From: Acidimicrobiia bacterium
GTDB taxonomy: Bacteria; Actinomycetota; Acidimicrobiia; Acidimicrobiales; Aldehydirespiratoraceae
Direction of reading: 5' to 3'
Assembly: GCA_022821685.1 (NCBI GenBank)
Contig: JAJEDD010000042.1
Coordinates: 61,102-125,101, forward strand
DNA length: 64,000 nucleotides
Numbering within the stretch: position 1 is the stretch's first letter; each line of letters opens with the position of its first letter. This document shows, in pieces, positions 38,319-47,487 of the stretch. A program made the position numbers and the translations under genes. The notes under the pieces were generated by a model. The model searched no databases. It was given only the letters and a program-made list of their open reading frames with translations, and was not told where the DNA came from.

Positions 38319-39209
38319 GTGACGGCTGGCGCTGCCACTGACCGGCATCTTCCGGGGCTGGCCGCGGTCATCGGCGCGGTGGCGTGCTGGGGAACCGGCA
38401 ACATCCTGGTGCGCCAGGTGGACTTGGCCTCCGCCCAGTTGGCCTTCTGGCGGCTGGCGCTCAGCGCGCTCATCTACACCGCGGTCGTGGCGGCCCGGCG
38501 CCGCAGGGTGACTCCCGCCCAGTTCCGGGCCTGCCTGCCGTCGGCGTTGATGCTCGGGCTGTGGTACATCGCCTTCTACGAGGCCATCAAGTCCACCACC
38601 GTCACCAACGTGGCCATGATCGTGTCGCTGGTGCCGGTGGTGTTGATCTGGCCCGCTATGCGCCGCTTCGCGGAGCCGGTCTCGCTCAAGCTGCTGGCGC
38701 TGGTGACAGCCGCTCTGGGCGGCACCGCGCTGGTGCTGTTCGGCTCGGCCTCGGTGCCCACCTGGAGCCTGCGCGGCGACGGGCTGGCCGTGGTGGCCCT
38801 GCTGCTGTTCTCGGGGCAGCTGGCCTTCGCCAAGGAGGCCCGCCTGCAGATCGGCACCCTGGAGTTCCAGGCAGTCACCTGGATCGTCGCCCTGATCGTG
38901 GTCACGCCGCCCGCGGTACTCACCGGCGACGGCCTGACCCTGCCCGACACGACCGCCTGGCTGTGGGTGGCGTCGCTCATCGCCGTGCCGGGCACGGGTC
39001 ACCTGCTGATGAACTGGGCCCACAACCATGTGCGGATCACCGTCTCATCGGTGGCCCTGCTCGGCGCTCCCCCGATCACCATGGTGCTGGCGGTCTTCTT
39101 CTTGGACGAGCCGATCAAACTGGCCCAGGTCGCAGGCGGGGTGATCGTGATCGCGGCACTGGCCGGAGTGATCCGCCGCGATGTCCAGATCACCACCGCC
39201 CACCGCTAG
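38319..39209 (+). CDS. EamA/DMT-family inner-membrane transporter
   Basis: About 296 residues with ten predicted membrane helices in two EamA halves (GLAAVIGAVACWGTGNILVR at the start of the first; GDGLAVVALLLFSGQLAFAK at the start of the second), ending with a basic cytoplasmic tail. Family members export metabolites or take up nucleotide sugars and amino acids; substrate unknown. GTG at 38319 is preferred over an in-frame TTG at 38310. Downstream of gmaS, separated by a repeat copy, so co-transcription is possible but not shown. Confidence 0.88.
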   Translation: MTAGAATDRHLPGLAAVIGAVACWGTGNILVRQVDLASAQLAFWRLALSALIYTAVVAARRRRVTPAQFRACLPSALMLGLWYIAFYEAIKSTTVTNVAMIVSLVPVVLIWPAMRRFAEPVSLKLLALVTAALGGTALVLFGSASVPTWSLRGDGLAVVALLLFSGQLAFAKEARLQIGTLEFQAVTWIVALIVVTPPAVLTGDGLTLPDTTAWLWVASLIAVPGTGHLLMNWAHNHVRITVSSVALLGAPPITMVLAVFFLDEPIKLAQVAGGVIVIAALAGVIRRDVQITTAHR

Positions 39210-39249
39210 AACTCCGTTATGGGGCGCGCAAGATAGGTGCGAGCCGGTC

Positions 39250-39330
39250 GCGTCGCAGCGGGGTCATGCCCGCTCTTGTTCGCTGCTCTCACGGGCCGCC
39301 CAAACCCGAGTGTCACAGCCCACGGCCTCG
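39250..39330 (-). repeat. Dispersed repeat, inverted copy with extended block
   Basis: Starts GCGTCGCAGCGGGGTCATG, continues CCCGCTCTTGTTCGCTG and CTCACGGGCCGCCC, then a short variable stretch and CACGGCCTCG. The opening block is the reverse complement of the tail of the 22.5-kb copy, extending the element to about 80 bases. Fills most of the gap between the transporter and restriction genes. Confidence 0.85.
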
Positions 39331-39402
39331 CCCGTATGGGCCAGAAATCGCTCGCCTACCCGCTCGGCCTCCAAGAGCAAGCACGAGCGGGTGCGAGGCC
39401 CG

Positions 39403-40323
39403 TCAGCGGACGAACTGTCCGAGCGGCTTGAGCCTGTGCGACCAGAAGATCGTTAGCCCGGCTTTCTGTGCAGCCTCCAAGTTGTGGAGCTTGAAGACTC
39501 CGGCGAGCAGGGCGCTGGGCACGACGTGGTCCCTGCCGAAGGCGACGATCCACTGGTCTGCCTTTGCGGCAGCGTCGTTGTTGAGACGCGTGACGGAATT
39601 GAGGGCTGAGTTGGAGACCTTGCACTCAACCGGCATGATGCGACCGTCTGCGAGGCCGATCACGATGTCGGCCTTCCTTTGGCCCAGCTGGCACTCGCTG
39701 CAGAACTCGCCGGGATTGGGGGCTTCGCGAATCGTGGGGATCGGCCGCGGTTCCACCTGCGTGAGCCCAATCAGGCGCAGGTATCGCTGGATGCGCCCTT
39801 CTTGGTGCTCTTTGTCAGCGTGTCGGCGGGAGGTCTGCACGCGCTGAGCGGCCATGAGGCTCGCAGACGCCATCACCGCGGCGTGTATCTCCTTCTCGCC
39901 GGGCGAACTCCCATCTTTCATCCACGGGAAGCGCCTCGTGTCGAGACTCTCGTGGATCACTTCCATGATCCTCGTCACCGTCGCAGCGTCGCTGGCCAGC
40001 CGGCTCGGCGCGAGAGATGGGATGTCCGCCAGGGTCTTCAGGTCGTCCTCGGAGATTGGCGGGCCTGCAAGGTACCGCAGGGCAGCTCGCATCTCTGGGT
40101 TTGTCAAGAGTTCCAGTGCCTCAGGCGACTCACCAGTCGGCGCCTCGGCAAGGTTGCCGGTCCGGGCCATGAGTTCCTTGATGCGGCCTACTGCAAGGTC
40201 GAAGTCTTCGCGGTACTGCTCGATGGGCTCCGTCAGTCTGCGAGCACGGAAGATCTCGACCGCGCGGTCTAGGTCCCGCTTGAACTCGTTCTGACTCCAA
40301 CGCGGTGGTTCCGGTCGGGTCAC
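39403..40323 (-). CDS. XamI-family type II restriction endonuclease
   Basis: 306 residues. The C-terminal part carries QRKADIVIGLADGRIMPVEC followed by KVSNSALNSVTRLNND, a PD-(D/E)xK active site (D...ExK), and HNLEAAQKAGLTIFWSHRL, all matching the XamI family as I know it. XamI cuts at GTCGAC; specificity here is inferred. GTCGAC is present in the window (for example 15368, 25390, 45155), so the host must protect it. The GTG start overlaps the methylase stop (GTGA at 40320-40323). Confidence 0.85.
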   Translation of the reverse strand: MTRPEPPRWSQNEFKRDLDRAVEIFRARRLTEPIEQYREDFDLAVGRIKELMARTGNLAEAPTGESPEALELLTNPEMRAALRYLAGPPISEDDLKTLADIPSLAPSRLASDAATVTRIMEVIHESLDTRRFPWMKDGSSPGEKEIHAAVMASASLMAAQRVQTSRRHADKEHQEGRIQRYLRLIGLTQVEPRPIPTIREAPNPGEFCSECQLGQRKADIVIGLADGRIMPVECKVSNSALNSVTRLNNDAAAKADQWIVAFGRDHVVPSALLAGVFKLHNLEAAQKAGLTIFWSHRLKPLGQFVR

Positions 40324-41984
40324 GCTGCCATCGCTTCAAGCGCCTCAGGGTCCGGCACGTAGATGCGTGCCATCTCCGAGGGCTCGAACTTGACGAGCCC
40401 GCCCGCGTAGGTGCGCCCAACCGCGGCGGGCGCCGCAACGCGCAAGGCAGACGCGAGCGCATCCAGCGCCGACGTGGACATGCCCTCGCGCGGGTAGATG
40501 CCGTGTGCCACGTTCACATGGCGCGCCGCGGCTGTGTTGCGCACGAAGGCCGGAGGGCGTCGAGCCATGTAGGTCGCGAGGATCGGCGCCGGCTCCTTGA
40601 GCCGCACCCTCCACCACGGGTTGCGGTGCCGGGCGACGTATCCGGTTTGGACGCCTCCGCGCCGCGCCGCCCGCAAGAAGCTCTCGATGCGGGCTCTGTC
40701 GGCCTTGTCGAGCAGGTCAAGGTCCGCGGGCAGGTCGATGACTGCCTGGAGATTGCGTGCGGTGCTCAACACTCCGTTGGGCGCATCGAACAGTTCGCGG
40801 GCACGGGTGATGGCGGGGAACAGCACGGCCGGGGGTAGCGCAGGATTGGAGGGGTCGGTGATCCAGGTCTTGTTTGCGCCGGTCACCGCGCCGCGATGCA
40901 CTCGACATAACTCGCCGAGCTCGACGTAGCCGTCGGGAGGCTTCGGAGTGCCGTCGAGCAGGGGAGTCCAGCGGGGTTCCTTGCAGAGCCGTTTGCGGCT
41001 AAGACGCACTCCGTCGTCGAGGGCTCTCAATCCGGCCGTGTCTGGGACGCGCTTGAGGCGGATCGAGGACCTCGAGGTCCCGACTTCGAAGCAGGTCACA
41101 GCAGCGGTCGTCGCAGCGTCGCTGAAGGGGTTTGCCTCGGGCGCGACCAGGTGGATCGACACCCCGCCGAGTTGGTTCGCTATCAACTCTCGCAGCAGCT
41201 GCCCGTAGTTAACGTCGAGCCACTCCGCTGAGGTCACGAACGATCCCACATCGCCGCGGCGGACACGCAGAGCGGTGGCCACCAGAAAATGTGCGTGCAG
41301 GCCTGCGAGGCCGTTCGCCCTCAAGCCAAGGCGCGCCGCGCGCTCGGCGAGCCACTTCTTGCCCTCAGGCTCGATCTGATGGTGCCGGACATAGGGCGGA
41401 TTGCCCACAAAGGCGGTCGAGCCAACGCCATCGCCGATGTCGGCAGTCCGGTAGTCGGCCACGACGATGCGCGACCGGTGGTCAAGACCGGCGGCGGTCA
41501 AATTCGCTCGCGCGATGAGAGCCGCTAGCGGATCGATCTCAACCCCCACCAACGCCGCGTCCGGAAAGGCACGGCCTGCCGCCAACAAGAACCGGGCTGA
41601 ACCGGTCCCCGGGTCGACGACACGAGAGGGGCGATGGTGTGCGGCGATCCACGCCACCATTGCAGACACGATCTCAGGAGGCGTGTAGGTCGCTCCGAGC
41701 AGTCGTCGCTGCGGAGCCGGGCGCACGCGCGCGAAAGCCGCCCCCAAAGGGTCGTCTCCCCCGCGAACCAGCTCGACCAATCCGGCGACCCTGGACGGCG
41801 GCTCCACGAGCCCTGACACTGCAAGCAGGCTCGACTCGGGCTGGGAGAGCGTGGCCAGGGCGCCGTGCTTGGCCATCGCCCAAGCGGCTGCGGCGAGGGA
41901 TCGCTCGTCGCCAAGATCCCCAGACTGTGGGGCCTGGAACGACGCCTCGACTTCGGTCAGTGTCATCTGGGTGGAGTATTGCAT
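40320..41984 (-). CDS. N6-adenine DNA methyltransferase of the XamI-like system
   Basis: 554 residues. SAM-binding motif I is VVDPGTGSARFLLAAGRAFP, catalytic motif IV is FVGNPPYVRHH; LLGATYTPPEIVSAMVAWI is the usual N-terminal helix. The C-terminal half is the target-recognition region. ATG at 41984 is preferred (GGGAG about 7 bases upstream); the open frame extends to a TTG at 42023. Methylase first, nuclease second with overlapping stop/start, which ensures protection precedes cutting. Confidence 0.9.
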   Translation of the reverse strand: MQYSTQMTLTEVEASFQAPQSGDLGDERSLAAAAWAMAKHGALATLSQPESSLLAVSGLVEPPSRVAGLVELVRGGDDPLGAAFARVRPAPQRRLLGATYTPPEIVSAMVAWIAAHHRPSRVVDPGTGSARFLLAAGRAFPDAALVGVEIDPLAALIARANLTAAGLDHRSRIVVADYRTADIGDGVGSTAFVGNPPYVRHHQIEPEGKKWLAERAARLGLRANGLAGLHAHFLVATALRVRRGDVGSFVTSAEWLDVNYGQLLRELIANQLGGVSIHLVAPEANPFSDAATTAAVTCFEVGTSRSSIRLKRVPDTAGLRALDDGVRLSRKRLCKEPRWTPLLDGTPKPPDGYVELGELCRVHRGAVTGANKTWITDPSNPALPPAVLFPAITRARELFDAPNGVLSTARNLQAVIDLPADLDLLDKADRARIESFLRAARRGGVQTGYVARHRNPWWRVRLKEPAPILATYMARRPPAFVRNTAAARHVNVAHGIYPREGMSTSALDALASALRVAAPAAVGRTYAGGLVKFEPSEMARIYVPDPEALEAMAA

Positions 41985-42157
41985 TCTCTGACTCCCGAGA
42001 GGGGACGCCGTGAACGGCTCCAACGCCGTTGACCTTCGGATCTCCGGACTTGCACACTCCCTCGACTCCGAAGGCGCTGCTATACGGATGTTTGTACAGC
42101 CCTATGACAGTGGCTCAGCAAGGACGGGCGTCTCGCCTACTCGCTCGGCCCTTTAGC

Positions 42158-42955
42158 ATGGCGCTCATGGCCCGGTTGCAGGTGATCGGCGGCGGCAGGA
42201 TGGGCGAGGCCCTGCTGGGGGGACTGGTGTCGAGCGGCTGGGCCGCGGCCGGCGAGCTTCATGTGGTGGAGCCCGACTCGGCCCGGCAGGAGGCAGTGGC
42301 TGACGCGGTGCCGGGCGTGTCGGTCTCGGCCCAACCGCGCTCTGGGATCGACGCGGTGATCGCGGTGAAGCCCGACGTGGTGGCTGCGGTGCTGCCCTCC
42401 CTGGCTGATGCGGCCGCGCCCCGGGTGCTGTCGATCGCGGCGGGGGTGCGCACTGGGGCCATCGAGGCCGGCCTGCCGGCGGGGACCCCGGTGGTGCGGG
42501 CCATGCCCAACACGCCCGCGCTAGTTGGGGTGGGTGCGGCCGCCATTGCGGGCGGGTCGGCGGCCGGGGCCAGCGACCTGGCATGGGCCCGAAGCATCCT
42601 TGAGGCGGTGGGGACGGTGGCGGTGGTGGACGAGGCTGACATCGACGCGGTGACCGGCCTGTCTGGCAGCGGGCCCGCCTATGTATTCCGGCTTGCTGAG
42701 GCGCTGCGGGCCGCCGGCATCGCCCAGGGTCTCGACACGGCGGTGGCCGACGGGCTGGTGCGCCAGACCCTGCTCGGGGCGGCCACCCTGCTGGCCGAGT
42801 CGGGAGAGGATCCCGGTCGTCTGCGCGAGAACGTCACCTCCCCCGGCGGCACCACCGCAGCCGGACTGGCCGTGCTCGACGAGGGCGACCTCATGGGCAT
42901 CGTCGACCGGGCGGTCGCCGCAGCCACCCGCCGCTCCCGCGAGCTGGGCCAGTGA
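42158..42955 (+). CDS. proC: Pyrroline-5-carboxylate reductase
   Basis: Last step of proline synthesis, NAD(P)H-dependent. Rossmann motif LQVIGGGRMGEALLGGL, VVRAMPNTPALVG, and the signature LSGSGPAYVFRLAEAL with VTSPGGTTAAGLAVL are all intact. 265 residues from ATG 42158; a second ATG at 42167 is equally good. No strong ribosome site. First of a rightward run that leads into the heme genes. Confidence 0.95.
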   Translation: MALMARLQVIGGGRMGEALLGGLVSSGWAAAGELHVVEPDSARQEAVADAVPGVSVSAQPRSGIDAVIAVKPDVVAAVLPSLADAAAPRVLSIAAGVRTGAIEAGLPAGTPVVRAMPNTPALVGVGAAAIAGGSAAGASDLAWARSILEAVGTVAVVDEADIDAVTGLSGSGPAYVFRLAEALRAAGIAQGLDTAVADGLVRQTLLGAATLLAESGEDPGRLRENVTSPGGTTAAGLAVLDEGDLMGIVDRAVAAATRRSRELGQ

Positions 42956-43064
42956 TGTCGGTCCCGGCGACCTCCGCAGGCGATGAGGGGCCAACGACTT
43001 CGACCCCGGCGACCTCCGCAGCCGTTCAGCTACGCATTGCCGTGTCGCAGGCAACGAGGGACCA

Positions 43065-44045
43065 GTGACTTCGACTCCAGGTGGGTCTGCGGGGGGTGGT
43101 TACGAGACCATCTCGTTTCTGTCGGACTATGGGCACCATGACGAGTTCGTTGGGGTGGTCCATTCGGTGATCGCGGCCATCGCGCCCCGGGCGCGGGTGG
43201 TGGACGTGACCCATGGCATCGCTGCCTGCGATGTGCGAGCCGGGGGGCTGGCCCTGGCCCGAGCCGCCCAGTATCTGCTGCCCGGCGTGGTCCTGGCCGT
43301 GGTCGATCCCGGAGTGGGCACCGACCGGCGGCCGGTGGCAGTGGAGGTCGGCGGCGGCACTTCGGTGCTGGTCGGACCCGACAACGGGCTGCTGGCCCCG
43401 GCGGTGGCCCTCGTGGGCGGGGCCAGCCGGGCGGTGGAACTAGCCAGCGCCGAGTACCGGCTCGATGCCGGGGCAGAGGTGGGCTCAACGTTCGACGGCC
43501 GCGACGTGTTCGCCCCGGCCGCCGCCCACCTCTGCTGCGGGGTACCGCTGGAGGCTCTGGGACCGGCCATCGACCCGGCCGGCCTAACCCCCGGCATGCT
43601 GCCCGTCAGCCGGCGCGACGGCGACGACTTGGTGGCCGAGGTGCTGTGGGTGGACCGCTTCGGGAACTGCGAGCTCAACGTCGATCCGGCCGAAGTGGAC
43701 GAACTGGTTGCCGCCAGCGGCTCGCCGCGGACCGCCGATAGCGGGTCGCTGCAGGTCGCGGTCGGCGAAGACCTTCGCACCGCTGAGCGGGCCCGGGCCT
43801 ATGCCGACGTGCCGGCGGGCCGGGTCGGGCTCGTCACCGACTCCAGCGGGCTGGTGTCGCTAGCCCTGCCCCGCCGGTCCGCGGCCGACGAACTCGGGCT
43901 GCACGAGGGCGCCGAGGTGCGCGTCGGTATCGCAGCAGCAGACGACCGTCCCACGGGCGGGCCGGTGGTGACACCGGTCGGGCTCAGCCCCCGACCCGAG
44001 CCACAGGAGCACGGAGGCCGAGCCGACGAAGGAGGCCGGCCATGA
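43065..44045 (+). CDS. SAM hydroxide adenosyltransferase (DUF62 family)
   Basis: Hydrolyses S-adenosylmethionine to adenosine and methionine; relative of fluorinase. Motifs: ISFLSDYGHHDEFVGVVHSV, VVDVTHGI, LPGVVLAVVDPGVGTDRRPV, GPDNGLLAPA and VDRFGNCELNV. 326 residues with a hydrophilic C-terminal tail rich in Pro, Glu and Gly. GTG at 43065. Its stop overlaps the next 29-codon ORF (ATGA). Cellular purpose of this family is still unclear. Confidence 0.9.
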   Translation: MTSTPGGSAGGGYETISFLSDYGHHDEFVGVVHSVIAAIAPRARVVDVTHGIAACDVRAGGLALARAAQYLLPGVVLAVVDPGVGTDRRPVAVEVGGGTSVLVGPDNGLLAPAVALVGGASRAVELASAEYRLDAGAEVGSTFDGRDVFAPAAAHLCCGVPLEALGPAIDPAGLTPGMLPVSRRDGDDLVAEVLWVDRFGNCELNVDPAEVDELVAASGSPRTADSGSLQVAVGEDLRTAERARAYADVPAGRVGLVTDSSGLVSLALPRRSAADELGLHEGAEVRVGIAAADDRPTGGPVVTPVGLSPRPEPQEHGGRADEGGRP

Positions 44046-44131
44046 GACCGGGAACCACCATCGCCATCGTGGCCCTGCTCGCCATCATCGTGGTGGCCGG
44101 GGTGCTGCAGCTCTTCTTCCTGGCCCGCTGA
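44042..44131 (+). CDS. 29-residue single-span membrane peptide
   Basis: MRPGTTIAIVALLAIIVVAG followed by VLQLFFLAR: a basic start, one hydrophobic helix of about 20 residues and a basic end. The ATG overlaps the TGA of the SAM hydrolase gene (ATGA), and the stop lies 51 bases before hemA. Too short for homology by eye. Overlap and clean membrane profile argue for a real gene. Function unknown. Confidence 0.6.
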   Translation: MRPGTTIAIVALLAIIVVAGVLQLFFLAR

Positions 44132-44182
44132 CATCGCTTCAACTCGGCCCGGCTTCCGTTCGGGGCGATAGCATCGCTGCCG

Positions 44183-45442
44183 ATGTCGCTTGTGGTGGTC
44201 GGTTGCAATCACCGCTCCACGCCGCTGGGCCTGCTCGAGCGGATGACGGTCGCGTCCGACGATCTGCCCAAGGCCCTCCACGATCTCGACGCGGCCGCCA
44301 ATCTCAGCGAGTCGGTGCTGCTGTCCACCTGCAACCGCATCGAGGTGTACGCCTACGCCGAGCGCTTCCACGGCGGCTACGCCGATATCCGCGAGCTGCT
44401 GGCCCGGCACTCCGGCCTGCCGCCCGAGACGGTGGCCGACGAGCTGTACGCCCACCACGACGACCACGCCGTGCGGCATCTGTTCACCGTGGCCGCCGGA
44501 CTCGACTCGGTGGTGCTGGGCGAGCACGAAGTGCTGGGCCAGATCCGCGACGCCTGGCAGGCCGCCCGAGCCGAGGGCACCGTCGGCGCCGCCCTCGAGC
44601 CGCTGTTCCGCCGGGCGGTGGAGACGGGCAAACGGGCTCGCACCGACACCGGCATCGCCCGAGGCATCGCCTCGCTCTCCCACGCCGCGGTAGCGCTGGC
44701 CGCCGAGCGGCTCGGGGGCTTGGCCGGCCGGCGGGTGCTGGTGCTGGGCTCGGGCGACGTGGCCGCGGGCACGCTCAAGTCGCTGGCCGAGGCCGGACCC
44801 GCCGACATAGCGGTGGCCGGCCGCACCCCGGAGCGGGTCGCGACTGCGGCCCAGCTTTGCGGCGGACGGGCGGTGGCCCTGGCCGACCTTGATGCCGCGC
44901 TCGCCGCCGCCGACGTGGCCATCACCACCACCGGCGCCACCGACATCGTGGTCGAGCACGGCAACATCGACGACGTGATGGCCCGGCGGGGCGGGGCGGA
45001 GCTGTTGATCGTGGATGTGGCCGTGCCCCGCGACGTCGACCCCGCCGCGGGGGAACTGCTCGGCGTGACCCTGCTCGACATGGACGACCTCGGCGAGTTC
45101 GTCGAGCGCCAGCGGGCCGGCCGCGGTGAGGAGGCCGACACGGTGCGAGCCATCGTCGACGACGAGGTGAACCGCTACATGGCCGAGGCGTCGGCCCGCG
45201 AGGTCGCGCCGCTGATCACCGCGTTACGGGCTCGGGCCGACCTAGTGAGCGTCGGTGAGCTGGAGCGCCACTCGTCGCGGCTCGCCGACCTGTCGCCCGC
45301 TCAGCGGGCCGCGGTGGAGTCGCTGCTGCGCGGCGTGGTGAACAAGCTGCTCCACGAGCCGACAGTGAGGCTCAAGGACGCAGCCGGCCACGCCCGTGGC
45401 GACCGTCTCGCCGAAGCGCTGCGCGACCTTTTCGACCTGTAG
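44183..45442 (+). CDS. hemA: Glutamyl-tRNA reductase
   Basis: First committed step of heme synthesis by the C5 pathway: reduces glutamyl-tRNA to glutamate-1-semialdehyde. Catalytic Cys in LLSTCNRIEVYAYAE, VAAGLDSVVLGEHEVLGQIR, Rossmann VLVLGSGDVAAGTLKSLA, and a C-terminal dimerisation helix bundle. 419 residues. Starts a hemA-hemC-hemD run; hemA and hemC are 16 bases apart. Confidence 0.97.
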   Translation: MSLVVVGCNHRSTPLGLLERMTVASDDLPKALHDLDAAANLSESVLLSTCNRIEVYAYAERFHGGYADIRELLARHSGLPPETVADELYAHHDDHAVRHLFTVAAGLDSVVLGEHEVLGQIRDAWQAARAEGTVGAALEPLFRRAVETGKRARTDTGIARGIASLSHAAVALAAERLGGLAGRRVLVLGSGDVAAGTLKSLAEAGPADIAVAGRTPERVATAAQLCGGRAVALADLDAALAAADVAITTTGATDIVVEHGNIDDVMARRGGAELLIVDVAVPRDVDPAAGELLGVTLLDMDDLGEFVERQRAGRGEEADTVRAIVDDEVNRYMAEASAREVAPLITALRARADLVSVGELERHSSRLADLSPAQRAAVESLLRGVVNKLLHEPTVRLKDAAGHARGDRLAEALRDLFDL

Positions 45443-45458
45443 AGGACGCTCAGCATCC

Positions 45459-46361
45459 ATGGCGGCTCGGCGGCTGGCAGCGGCCACCCGGGCCAGTGCT
45501 TTGGCCCGACGGCAGACCGACATCGTGGCCGAGCTGCTGGCCGAATCGGGCGGGACGGCCATCGAGCCGGTGGTGGTGTCCACTGTCGGCGACCGACGAG
45601 CCGACGAGCCGATCCATGCCATGGGCGGCAAGGGAGTGTTCGTGAAGGAGGTGCAGGCCGCGGTGCTCGACGGACGGGCCGACATCGCCGTTCACTCGGC
45701 CAAGGATCTGCCCTCAGCGACACCCGAGGGCCTGGTGTTGGCGGCGGTGCCCCGGCGGGGCGACCCGCGCGACGCCCTGGTGGGCTGCCGGCTGGCTGAG
45801 CTGCCGGTGGGCGCGACGGTGGCCACCGGCTCGGCGCGGCGCAAGGCGCAATTGGCCTGGACGCGCCCCGACCTCGCCTTCGCCGAGCTGCGGGGCAACA
45901 TCGCCACCCGGCTGAAGCGAGCCGCCGCTCTCGACGCCATCGTCATGGCCGCCGCCGCCCTGCAGCGCCTCGAACTCGAACCGGATGTGCTCGACGTGCT
46001 GGAACCGGACGCCTTCGTGCCCCAGGTCGGGCAGGGAGCCATCGCGGTGGAATGCCGTGCCGACGACCGAGCCGTGCTGAAGACGCTGCGGGCCATCGAG
46101 CACGAGCCGACCCGGCGGGCCGTCGATGCCGAGCGGGCGTTCCTGGCCGAACTGGGAGGCGACTGCAGCCTGCCCGCCGGTGCTCACGCAATTGGCTCCA
46201 CCGGAGCACTGGAGCTGACCGGCCTGCTGGCATCACCCGACGGCCGCACTCTCATTCGCGACACCCGTCGGGGCCACGATCCCGACACACTGGGCCGAGC
46301 CGTGGCCCGACACCTGCTCGACCACTGCGGCGGACGCGACCTACTGGATCTGACCCCATGA
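45459..46361 (+). CDS. hemC: Porphobilinogen deaminase
   Basis: Polymerises four porphobilinogens to hydroxymethylbilane. GGKGVFVKEVQAAVLDGRAD, VHSAKDLPSATPEGLVLAAV, RRKAQLAWTRPD and the cofactor-anchoring Cys in LAELGGDCSLPAGAHA are present. 300 residues from the ATG at 45459, with AGAGGA about 10 bases upstream. The N-terminus begins LAAATRASALARRQTDIV, the typical start strand. Confidence 0.96.
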   Translation: MAARRLAAATRASALARRQTDIVAELLAESGGTAIEPVVVSTVGDRRADEPIHAMGGKGVFVKEVQAAVLDGRADIAVHSAKDLPSATPEGLVLAAVPRRGDPRDALVGCRLAELPVGATVATGSARRKAQLAWTRPDLAFAELRGNIATRLKRAAALDAIVMAAAALQRLELEPDVLDVLEPDAFVPQVGQGAIAVECRADDRAVLKTLRAIEHEPTRRAVDAERAFLAELGGDCSLPAGAHAIGSTGALELTGLLASPDGRTLIRDTRRGHDPDTLGRAVARHLLDHCGGRDLLDLTP

Positions 46362-46416
46362 ACCCTTGCACTCCTGAGCCGCTGACCCACCTCTCCCCGC
46401 GGTCCGCGGAGACGCC

Positions 46417-47364
46417 GTGAGCCCGCAACGGAAGCCTCACGACCCTGAACGGGAGGCTGGCCCAGGCCGCGCGAGTGCGAAGCGCGAGCCGCTAGCCGGC
46501 GGTCAGACGCACCGCAACCCTGAGCCGCCCGCCGGAACCGTCCGAGTGAGTGCGGAATCTGAGCTGCTCGCGGATACCGGCAGCTCAAATGCGGGGGTTG
46601 AGCCGCTTGGGGGGTTGCGGATTGTGGTTTGTCGGCCTGTTGAGCAGGCTCAGCCGCTGGTTGACAGGTTGGCTGCGGCTGGGGCGGAGGTGGTGGCCGC
46701 GCCGGTGATCACTATCTGCGATCCTGCCGACGGGGGGGCCGGGCTGCGAGCCGCGCTGGAGCGCCTCGGGCCCGGCGACTGGCTGGTGGTCACCAGTCCC
46801 AACGGCGCGCAGCGGGCCGCTGATGCGGCTGGCGGGCCGTTGCCGACCGGGGTCAACGTGGCCGCCATCGGTCCGGGCACCGCAGCCCGGGCCGCAGCCG
46901 CGGGACTGGCCGTGCGTCTGGTGCCGGACCGCTCGATCGCCGAAGGCCTGGTGCGGGCCTTCCCGTCGCCCGAGCCGGGCCGCGCCAGCCTGGTGGTGCT
47001 GGCCCGAGCGGCGGTGGCCCGTCCCGTGCTGCCCGACAGCCTGCGGGCCGCCGGATGGCAGGTGCTCGACGTGGCCGCCTACCGCAACGTGGCCGCTCCA
47101 CTGAACGACGACCAGCGCCGGGCAGTGGCCGCCTCCGACGGGGTGGTGTTCACGTCGTCGTCCACGGTCGACCGGCTGGTGGCCGAAGTCGGCACCGAGG
47201 CGGTGCCGCCGCTGGTGGCCTCCATCGGCCCGGCCACCTCGGCCACCGCCGCCGGCCACGGCCTAGAGGTCACCGTCGAGGCCGGCGAGCACACCATCGA
47301 CGGCGTGGTCGCCGCGCTGGTCAGCCACGCCCGCTCCTGGCTGATCCCCGACGACACCGGTTGA
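46417..47364 (+). CDS. hemD: Uroporphyrinogen-III synthase
   Basis: Cyclises hydroxymethylbilane with ring-D inversion. The HemD fold begins near residue 66 (GGLRIVVCRPVEQAQPLVDR) and includes LVVTSPNGAQRAADA and VVFTSSSTVDRLVAEVG. The first 65 residues are polar and low-complexity; either the GTG at 46417 is too early or the protein carries a disordered extension. No fused methyltransferase. Follows hemC by 55 bases; hemB is not in the window. Confidence 0.88.
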   Translation: MSPQRKPHDPEREAGPGRASAKREPLAGGQTHRNPEPPAGTVRVSAESELLADTGSSNAGVEPLGGLRIVVCRPVEQAQPLVDRLAAAGAEVVAAPVITICDPADGGAGLRAALERLGPGDWLVVTSPNGAQRAADAAGGPLPTGVNVAAIGPGTAARAAAAGLAVRLVPDRSIAEGLVRAFPSPEPGRASLVVLARAAVARPVLPDSLRAAGWQVLDVAAYRNVAAPLNDDQRRAVAASDGVVFTSSSTVDRLVAEVGTEAVPPLVASIGPATSATAAGHGLEVTVEAGEHTIDGVVAALVSHARSWLIPDDTG

Positions 47365-47487
47365 CGGACTGCTTGCCGTCGCTCGGGCCACGGCCTCGCT
47401 ATGCACTCTGCTGAGAGCGCACGGGGGACGGATCTATCCGCTCGGCCTCGTGTGCAGTGCGGCGTACCGGGTGGGGGAGGCCAGGTA

